Shown here piece by piece: positions 5,201-9,122 of a stretch of 9,122 nt of DNA (positions are counted from its first letter, which is position 1; each line of letters begins with the position of its first letter). The notes beneath the pieces were generated by a model. The model was not told the origin of the DNA. It worked only from the letters and a program-made list of their open reading frames with translations, and did not search any database. The position numbers and the translations under genes are program-made. This DNA comes from an uncultured Christensenella sp. (GTDB taxonomy: Bacteria > Bacillota > Clostridia > Christensenellales > Borkfalkiaceae), in NCBI GenBank assembly GCA_910586365.1, contig CAJUGP010000040.1:5939-15060 (forward strand), given 5' to 3'.

Positions 5201-7756
5201 TGGGAAGTTTCCGCAATCGCAGCCGGCAAGCTCGAATTCCGTGAAAAGGTAGACCCTGCGGAAGGCAACAACTATACGGGCAACGTCGCTTATTATACCG
5301 ACGGCACGAATTATTACACGGAGGACGGTTCCGTAAGCTCGCTTGCAGGCGTTACGATCAAGCAGGTGAACGTGACGCTCAGCGCGGCGGCGAAAGAGCT
5401 CGACGGAACGACGGAAGCAACGCTCGTAAACGGTGCGGTGATCGATCTGAAAGGCAAATTCCAAAATTACACCTACACGGTGGGCGGAACAAATAACCCC
5501 GATAAAATGCTTGCAGGTACTTACGAAGCGTATCTCTACGGCTATGCCTATGCGGAAGTCGTGGTGCCCGAAGCGGGCGGCGCGGTGGAAATCGTGCTCG
5601 TCAAGACGTTTGCTTATACGACGGTCGGCACACACGGCGGTCAGAGCGGCGTTGAGGTAGACGGAACGACGGTCACGATCAAAGGCAACGGACTTGCAGA
5701 CGACAACAAGACCTGGGCGGGAAAAGCGGAAATCGTTTTGAGCGACGAGCTGCAAAACAGCAAGAACGTTGTGCTCACGTTTACGTTAAAGGATACCCAT
5801 TCCCCCCAAGGCGGTTGGGCTTGGGCGGCGCGCCGCTTCGGCGTTACCATGCAGGGAGAAAACGGCGGATTTATGTGCTTTACGGCAAATGAACCGGAAG
5901 GCGCGTTCTTCGTCATGGGAACGGACCCGGGCAAAGAAGACGGACGCATTACGTTTAATCAGATTGGGTCGCTTGTCCGCTCTCAAAACGGCGTGAATAT
6001 GCGCGTGGCGCGTGTTTCCGATAAGGTTTTGGTGTATGTTCAAATCGATGAAATGTGGGTAAAAATCGGTTCGTTCGATTGCAACGGTGCCGGCAATACC
6101 AAAATCATGCTGTACGGCGAGGGCGATACCTGGCAGTTCTCGAATATCGCCGTAGCCGAATATACGGCAACGGAAGCGACGGTCAAGAAAGGCGAACTCC
6201 CGCAGGGCGTTACGCTCGAACTGTCCGCGCAAACGGTTGCAAAAGACGGCAAGGTGACGGCAACGCTTACGGGCGGCGCGAACTACCTCGTCAGCGTCAA
6301 CGGGAAAGAATTCAGCGTAGGCAGCAACTTTGAAATCGCCTATAACGATTACGCGCTCGGCTTGGCTTCGCCCGAAATCACCGTGTCCGTTCTGAAAGTT
6401 ACCGACCTGGACGCAACCTCGGCAGGGGAAGTGAGAATTACGAGCGGAAATATCAACCTCGACGGCGCGTCGCTGAACGGAAAAGAAATTTTGGGATATG
6501 TGCGTTATACTTCCGACGATAACGTTTACGTAAAGAACGGACTGACGGAAAATAGCAACCTGTTGGGCAACAATGATAGCCGTTACGGCGGCAGTTTCGC
6601 GGGTGACGATCATCCCGTCAACTTTACGGCGAACGGGCAAACGGGCGACAATTGTCTCTATCTCAATCCGGGTGTGTATCGTACGGTAACGCTTCATGTG
6701 AAAAAGGGCACGACGCAGCTTCTTATTTACACGGGCGCTTACAATAACGGCAACAAGATGACCTACCGTTTAAGCGCAAACGGGATTACGATCGGCGACG
6801 CGTCCTTCCAAATGACGCAAACAAGAGCGTACGTCGTGACCTTTAACATCGACACGTCTGCTTGGACGGAGGAATCGCGCGATATCGACTTGTATGTCGG
6901 CGCAACGACCGACTGCGAGCTTGCGGCAATCGTCGCGCTCGGCAACGAGTTCCAAAAGACGTATAACGTATCCGTTACCGCAAACGCGAAAGCCACAATC
7001 GCTTTAACGGACGAGATGACTACGGTAAACAGCAACGGCACGATTTCGGGAACAGTTACTCCGAACAACAACTGCAAGGCGTATTACGTGATGGTTGCGG
7101 GTAAAAAAGTCTTGCTCGACAGTGAAAACAAATTCAGCGTTTCCGTCGAATCGCTCGACCTTGCGACTGACGCGGAGAGCGTGCAAATTTCCGCCGTCGT
7201 CTCCGATACGGATTTCAGCGTCACTGATGACAACGTAGCCTCCGGCTCTACGATCGACCTGTCGGCAAGCGATATCATCTGGTGGAGACGCTACGGGAAG
7301 GACGGTCGCCGTCAGGACAAAGAGGGTGTAGAGGCGTTCGTGGACAACGGCTTCGCCTCGCAGCGCGGCGGAGACGATTCGGATTGCACCTTCACAAGCG
7401 GCGGTACGGCGGTATTGCCCAAAGAATTTGCCTGCACGCCGCACGGATTAAACGGCGACGGGACGACGAATTATACGGTTACTCTCACCGTAACAAAGGG
7501 CGTGACGCAGATCGTGTTCTATACGGGCACATGGAACGATAGCAACGTCGTTACCTTCAAATTTATGGAGAGCGACGGCACGGAACTGATCACGAGCGAA
7601 GTCAGAAAGGGTAGTTCGGTGCGTCATACGTTGACGTTGAGCGTTGACACGGCGTCCTGGGAGGAAAACGAAACGCGCAAGTTCAAAGTGTTTATCGGCG
7701 GCGGGGTTGACGCGGCGATTCTCGAAGCGATTACCGTACGCGGGACTCTTAACTGA
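2171..7756 (+). CDS. Giant multidomain surface lipoprotein, probable glycan-binding
   Basis: This 1861-residue protein is predicted to be exported and lipid-anchored on the outer face of the membrane. Residues 1-26 form a lipoprotein signal peptide: Lys-rich start, hydrophobic core, lipobox LAAC with the acylated Cys at 26. The regions in order are three Cys-ribbon repeats (31-179), a CBM9/DOMON-like region (about 182-415), an Ig-like linker (430-508), a SpaA/carboxypeptidase-regulatory-like segment (508-598), lectin-like modules A1 (602-794), A2 (833-1025) and A3 (1146-1332), and a second regulatory-like linker between A2 and A3. Then come an Ig-like linker (1340-1412), module B1 (1412-1594), another linker, and module B2 (1686-1861). 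No catalytic motif, transmembrane helix, LPXTG signal or solute-binding-protein fold was recognised. The start is set by AAGGAGG 6 bases upstream and by the signal peptide. Its position between GH31 and GH42 genes suggests that it captures the glycan those enzymes degrade. A structural or adhesive role is the main alternative. The reading frame is intact throughout; the specific function is unknown. Confidence 0.93.
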   Translation: MNKNKLVKIIALSAVFTSSVAVLAACRGDGHSLSLIEEQAATCTTDGHNTYYMCSHCDSIFEDADAKTETTFEAVKINKLGHDMTKHDAVEAECTKPGNVEYYTCSREEGKYFNAQQQEISKIETTKPHDFSGEGTHAYVQPTVETEGSKAYWQCNDCHNVYADSYGDTQTTVADMKIDRVKENLDGTLTEGFYNTEHALVIGSKTVKEGGIGFIVNGKKETDGIYLHIVANYNTSADDQVGDHGKIGVLVNFRNEDYLNLPGNLGTCLEQTMYMELYLSGRVNYHDVNTVKYFNTKTNAEEGKAKYTTTWELFLSYEDLSKANGGKLAEAFEVKEGKTVLKQSYAPLMSFIGNMTHSAADKFDNPAAETVKNGDPKCDEMDNNTWLIWYSHGYGDWSSEQKYMALGKDGFFMTVPRAVDTYTVNKNDCANATITVPETVDFDQAITGKVTVAEGYVFSGIKANGKVVVTKGTPTSGNVYDYSVTVSSLGLKWFETEIELEFVITKLDYENISFTLKGVAGGKTTTIAEDTTVVLENEFGDRYETTVGQNGVVTVQNVLCQDYVVKVTDYIDGKIDVIKGGELGEATLAYQFAIDIGNRPDLVDLSEMNEANASITLGEQGVNGVNKETIAVQIKLPDEMKNAPAYVLYTTVNVNGEVKAGTGAWLQRFAIRFAEGDANNTYKNKFVVWWDDLGQNSNPSAIWADNGTTCGGGGERQQTYDWLASMVMDGLQLKVVRNGGYVAISAYNIDDEKWYTLLEGTTSATAKNDIAFFVSGESFTFSEIAFEALEIVPLKLPAGEEDGIKGHLKATNGDIFTSGGVLTSEEELAIPADSIAYTEYDNVEIGSDKITITGNGVADRNSHSYNHATYILPEAVRGQKQVSLVFNVKDTNQPAGTDDWAARRFGIQIGAGAYGFYFWMPTPNANEVNIIRFVEGTLDMNTDQSGYDIQKVLWAADLLRSANGLDVQVVRLGTKIVINFKDEDGKWVTVGEMTCADVETDVKFVGGGDTWEVSAIAAGKLEFREKVDPAEGNNYTGNVAYYTDGTNYYTEDGSVSSLAGVTIKQVNVTLSAAAKELDGTTEATLVNGAVIDLKGKFQNYTYTVGGTNNPDKMLAGTYEAYLYGYAYAEVVVPEAGGAVEIVLVKTFAYTTVGTHGGQSGVEVDGTTVTIKGNGLADDNKTWAGKAEIVLSDELQNSKNVVLTFTLKDTHSPQGGWAWAARRFGVTMQGENGGFMCFTANEPEGAFFVMGTDPGKEDGRITFNQIGSLVRSQNGVNMRVARVSDKVLVYVQIDEMWVKIGSFDCNGAGNTKIMLYGEGDTWQFSNIAVAEYTATEATVKKGELPQGVTLELSAQTVAKDGKVTATLTGGANYLVSVNGKEFSVGSNFEIAYNDYALGLASPEITVSVLKVTDLDATSAGEVRITSGNINLDGASLNGKEILGYVRYTSDDNVYVKNGLTENSNLLGNNDSRYGGSFAGDDHPVNFTANGQTGDNCLYLNPGVYRTVTLHVKKGTTQLLIYTGAYNNGNKMTYRLSANGITIGDASFQMTQTRAYVVTFNIDTSAWTEESRDIDLYVGATTDCELAAIVALGNEFQKTYNVSVTANAKATIALTDEMTTVNSNGTISGTVTPNNNCKAYYVMVAGKKVLLDSENKFSVSVESLDLATDAESVQISAVVSDTDFSVTDDNVASGSTIDLSASDIIWWRRYGKDGRRQDKEGVEAFVDNGFASQRGGDDSDCTFTSGGTAVLPKEFACTPHGLNGDGTTNYTVTLTVTKGVTQIVFYTGTWNDSNVVTFKFMESDGTELITSEVRKGSSVRHTLTLSVDTASWEENETRKFKVFIGGGVDAAILEAITVRGTLN
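2261..2707 (+). repeat. Three degenerate Cys-ribbon repeats of about 50 residues
   Basis: The repeats start at residues 31, 82 and 129, each with His followed by a Ser/Asp (HSL, HDM, HDF). The consensus is H-x(11)-C-T-x-x-G-x(3)-Y-x-C-x-x-C-x(3)-F/Y, ending in a T-E-T/T-Q-T-like turn. Repeat 1 keeps all three Cys (43, 54, 57). Repeat 2 keeps Cys94 and Cys105 but has CSRE where CxxC is expected. Repeat 3 has CNDC (155, 158) but lacks the first Cys. Such repeats are common at the N-termini of large surface proteins of Clostridia. Their exact role is unknown; a metal- or disulfide-stabilised spacer is likely. Confidence 0.8.
2714..3415 (+). other. CBM9/DOMON-like beta-sandwich region within the lipoprotein
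   Basis: Residues about 182-415 open with ENLDGTLTEGFYN, resembling the IDGxLDExxW opening of family 9 carbohydrate-binding modules. They then show GIYLHIVANY and the amphipathic strand TTTWELFLSYEDL, the usual place of the WEhxIPxxxL-type segment of that fold. The match is by pattern only; sugar contacts cannot be assigned. The region ends in an aromatic-rich stretch (LIWYSHGYGDW). Confidence 0.5.
3464..3692 (+). repeat. Ig-like linker copy 1
   Basis: Residues about 432-508 carry ATITVPETVDF, ITGKVTVAEGY, IKANGKVVV and DYSVTVSSLGL. The same succession recurs at about 1340-1412 (VTLELSAQ, KVTATLTGGANY, VSVNGKEF, NFEIAY) and at about 1600-1685 (ATIALTDE, ISGTVTPNN, VMVAGKKVL, FSVSVESLDL). This suggests three copies of one small beta-sandwich spacer within the protein. 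Confidence 0.5.
3974..4550 (+). repeat. Lectin-like module A1
   Basis: Residues about 602-794 form the first of three related modules. Landmarks are W665 in AWLQRFAIRF, the segment LQLKVVRNGGYVAISAY followed by EKWYTLLEG, and the closing strand IAFFVSGESFTFSEIAF. The layout of strands followed by a 'variable-R-x-x-x-V-W-V-x-I-G' hairpin resembles concanavalin A-like lectin/glucanase (LamG-type) domains. The GGGGE stretch (731-735) and extra Trp residues make A1 the most divergent copy. Confidence 0.6.
4667..5245 (+). repeat. Lectin-like module A2
   Basis: Residues about 833-1025 contain ITITGNGVAD, SLVFNVKDTNQPAG, W900 in DWAARRFGIQI, LDVQVVRLGTKIVINF, GKWVTVGEM and the closing VKFVGGGDTWEVSAI. 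It is clearly homologous to A3 by eye, with shared GNG(V/L)AD, F-x-(V/L)-KDT, WAARRFG and GDTW motifs at similar spacing. Confidence 0.72.
5606..6166 (+). repeat. Lectin-like module A3
   Basis: Residues about 1146-1332 contain VTIKGNGLADDN, VVLTFTLKDTHSPQG, W1218 in WAARRFGVTM, VNMRVARVSDKVLVYV, MWVKIGSF and IMLYGEGDTWQFSNI. It aligns with A2 along its whole length. DNA identity between A2 and A3 is not obvious except around the WAARRFG codons, so the duplication is old rather than a recent tandem copy. Confidence 0.72.
6404..6952 (+). repeat. C-terminal module B1 of the lipoprotein
   Basis: Residues about 1412-1594 begin with an Ile/Leu- and Ser-rich lead-in (VRITSGNINLDGASL), then ILGYVRYTSDDN. 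They continue with the strands VTLHVKKGTTQLLIYTGAYN, MTYRLSANG, VVTFNIDTSAW and IDLYVGA. The 'I/L-Y/F-TG-x-x-N' motif and the '(D)T-S/A-x-W' motif recur in B2. It resembles a beta-sandwich; no known family was recognised with certainty. Confidence 0.65.
7226..7753 (+). repeat. C-terminal module B2 of the lipoprotein
   Basis: Residues 1686-1861 form the end of the protein. They contain IDLSASDIIWWRRYG (aromatic cluster from residue 1702), YTVTLTVTKGVTQIVFYTG, VTFKFMESDGTELI, HTLTLSVDTASW and KFKVFIGGG. It matches B1 in motif order and also the tail of the GH31 enzyme. The WW-RR-Y cluster could form an aromatic sugar-stacking platform, which is inference. Confidence 0.65.
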
Positions 7757-7788
7757 TTGGTAGGCTAACTACAATTCAAATCCGGTGG

Positions 7789-7819
7789 ACGGGGGAAGCG
7801 TTCGCGCTTCCCCCGTTTT
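7789..7819 (+). terminator. Intrinsic (Rho-independent) terminator
   Basis: ACGGGGGAAGCG (7789-7800) pairs perfectly with CGCTTCCCCCGT (7805-7816), giving a 12-bp G+C-rich stem with a TTCG tetraloop. A run of four T (7816-7819) follows directly, overlapping the last stem base. It should end much of the transcription coming from the lipoprotein gene. The T-tract is short, so some read-through into the GH42 gene 28 bases later is possible. Confidence 0.88.
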
Positions 7820-7836
7820 CCTAAATATCGATCCAA

Positions 7837-7841
7837 AAGGA
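7837..7841 (+). promoter_or_regulatory. Ribosome-binding site of the GH42 gene
   Basis: AAGGA lies 6 bases before the ATG at 7848, in an A-rich leader. It is weaker than the AAGGAGG of the lipoprotein gene. It supports 7848 as the start, together with the family-typical N-terminus. Confidence 0.75.
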
Positions 7842-7847
7842 AAATAA

Positions 7848-9122
7848 ATGAAAAAAATATATATCGGCGCGGCGTATTATCCCGAGCTGTGGGACGAGAG
7901 AGAAATTGAAAAAGATATTGTTCGGTGCAAAGAGACGGGTGTGAACTGCCTTCGTATAGGGGAATTTGCGTGGGGCGCAATGGAACCCGAAGAGGGCGTA
8001 TATCGCTTGGAGTGGCTTGTGCGCGTCGTGGATAAATTATACGAAAACGGTATATTTACGGTGCTCTGCACGCCCACGGCAACGCCGCCCCGCTGGCTCT
8101 TGAACAAGTACCCCGAAACGCGCATGACCATGCACGATCTGATCCGCGCAGACGTTTCGTCGCGCTGTCATACCTGCAAGACCTCGCCCGTCATGCGGGA
8201 GAAGAACCGCGTTATCGTTTCCGAGCTTGCCAAAACGTTCGCAGGTCATAAAGGGGTAGCGGGTTGGCAGATCGATAACGAAATATATCCGTATTCCGAG
8301 GGGTGTTACTGCGAACATTGCAAGAGCGCGTTCCGCTCGTACTTAAAAGAAAAGTTCGGTACAACCGAACGATTGAACAAGGCGTGGGGTATGGCGCGGT
8401 GGTCGCTTTGTTACGATACGTTCGAGCAAATCGAGCCGCCGTATCCGAAGCAGTGGCGGCACCCGTCTTTGCGCAAAGCGTGGCGGGAATTCCATTACGG
8501 GCAAATCAAAAGCTATGTGGAAGAACAGGCGGAGATATTACATAACTACGGCTGTCAAAATATCGGTACGAATATGATGCAGCACAATTCGCTGAGCTAT
8601 TATAAATTAAACGAAAAGTTGGACGTTGCGCAGTATAATCACTACGACACTGCCGAGCGGCTGCCCGACACGGCGTTTGCCTATGATTTCGTGCGGAGCA
8701 TCAAAAATAAACCGTTTTGGATCATGGAAACGCAGGTGGGCTGGAACGGAAGCGAGTATGCGGAAAACGGCTACCGCCCCGAAGGCGCGTGCTACGCGAA
8801 TACCTGGCTGCCGATCGCAAAGGGCGCGGAAATGAATTTGTATTGGTTGTTTCGCGCGCACCCCACAGGACATGAGATCGGACACGGCGCACTGTATTCC
8901 TCGGCGGGAAGAAGCTACTGTGTAACGGAAGAGGTCGTAAAGGCGAGCGAAGAATTGAAAAAGTGCGAAGAGTTTTTAATAAACACTTGTATTCGCAGTA
9001 AAATTGCGTTACACTATTCGAGCACGGCGCACAACAATTTGGAATGCGCGCCGCTTCTCAAAGATATCAATTACCGCGAAACGCTGATAAAGAAATATTA
9101 CGCGGCGTTCCGCCACCATAAC
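7848..9122 (+). CDS. GH42 beta-galactosidase, 3'-truncated by the window end
   Basis: The first 425 residues of a family GH42 enzyme are present, out of a usual 650-700. This covers the catalytic TIM barrel and the start of the trimerisation domain. The enzyme would release terminal beta-galactose from oligosaccharides by a retaining mechanism. The acid/base is Glu145 in GWQIDNE and the nucleophile Glu294 in WIMETQ. Cys153, Cys155 and Cys158 (CYCEHC), with Cys107 or Cys110 (CHTC), match the structural zinc site known in Thermus A4 beta-galactosidase. Other family marks are GAAYYPELWD, LRIGEFAWGAMEPEEG and LNKAWG. The N-terminus has no signal peptide, so the protein is probably cytoplasmic and acts on imported oligosaccharides. 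It lies behind a terminator, so it may be expressed at a lower level than the lipoprotein or from its own promoter. Some GH42 members act on alpha-L-arabinopyranosides, which cannot be excluded. Confidence 0.96.
   Translation, partial: MKKIYIGAAYYPELWDEREIEKDIVRCKETGVNCLRIGEFAWGAMEPEEGVYRLEWLVRVVDKLYENGIFTVLCTPTATPPRWLLNKYPETRMTMHDLIRADVSSRCHTCKTSPVMREKNRVIVSELAKTFAGHKGVAGWQIDNEIYPYSEGCYCEHCKSAFRSYLKEKFGTTERLNKAWGMARWSLCYDTFEQIEPPYPKQWRHPSLRKAWREFHYGQIKSYVEEQAEILHNYGCQNIGTNMMQHNSLSYYKLNEKLDVAQYNHYDTAERLPDTAFAYDFVRSIKNKPFWIMETQVGWNGSEYAENGYRPEGACYANTWLPIAKGAEMNLYWLFRAHPTGHEIGHGALYSSAGRSYCVTEEVVKASEELKKCEEFLINTCIRSKIALHYSSTAHNNLECAPLLKDINYRETLIKKYYAAFRHHN

Larger units (their letters stand above)
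7757..7847. other. Intergenic region between lipoprotein and GH42 genes
   Basis: These 91 bases hold a strong terminator hairpin (7789-7819) and the ribosome-binding site of the GH42 gene. No convincing sigma-A promoter pair was found. A weak TAAATA at 7822-7827 has no acceptable -35 box at 16-18 bases, since its upstream partner would fall in the hairpin loop. Confidence 0.6.

Noticed and set aside
2171..7756. The lipoprotein as an ABC-transporter sugar-binding protein
   Set aside because: Only the lipobox is shared. It is about four times too long and consists of beta-rich modules, without the two-lobed solute-binding pattern or adjacent permease genes.
7786..7819. The hairpin as a riboswitch or mobile-element end
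   Set aside because: It is a single simple stem with no multi-helix context, conserved aptamer motif or flanking target duplication. A terminator explains it fully.
7757..7827. A promoter for GH42 (TTGGTA at 7757 or TAAATA at 7822)
   Set aside because: Neither has a partner box at proper spacing. The first lacks a -10 near 7780 and the second would need a -35 box inside the terminator loop.

Overview
The window looks like one end of a metagenome-assembled contig from an anaerobic, probably gut-associated member of the Bacillota (Clostridia; a Christensenellales-type lineage is a guess). The basis is the strong AAGGAGG ribosome-binding site, the Gram-positive-style lipoprotein with Cys-ribbon repeats, the glycoside hydrolase families present, and a G+C content of about one half by eye. 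All three genes lie on the + strand and are packed closely. No tRNA, rRNA, CRISPR array, transposase or phage gene was seen.

Layout. Bases 1-24 are not biological: they match the 3' end of the Illumina TruSeq read-1 adapter exactly, so the true sequence starts at 25. From 25 to 2130 runs the C-terminal part of a glycoside hydrolase family 31 (GH31) enzyme whose N-terminus is lost off the contig end. After 40 bases comes a 1861-residue predicted lipoprotein (2171-7756). It is a mosaic of three Cys-ribbon repeats, a CBM9/DOMON-like region, Ig-like and SpaA-like linkers, three related lectin-like modules (A1-A3) and two C-terminal modules (B1-B2). A strong intrinsic terminator hairpin (7789-7819) follows. 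Only 28 bases beyond it a family 42 (GH42) beta-galactosidase begins (7848), which is cut off by the window end at 9122.

How the genes may work together. This reads as part of a Gram-positive glycan-utilisation locus. The large lipoprotein would be held on the outer face of the membrane and could capture glycan. The GH31 enzyme would remove alpha-linked sugars, and the GH42 enzyme, which has no signal peptide, would remove beta-galactosyl residues inside the cell. The extreme C-terminus of the GH31 enzyme resembles the B modules of the lipoprotein, which links the two products beyond adjacency and suggests that both act at the same place or on the same ligand. No transporter or regulator lies inside the window, and the substrate cannot be fixed from sequence alone.

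The least described element is the lipoprotein and its shared B module. The rest is conventional carbohydrate metabolism.
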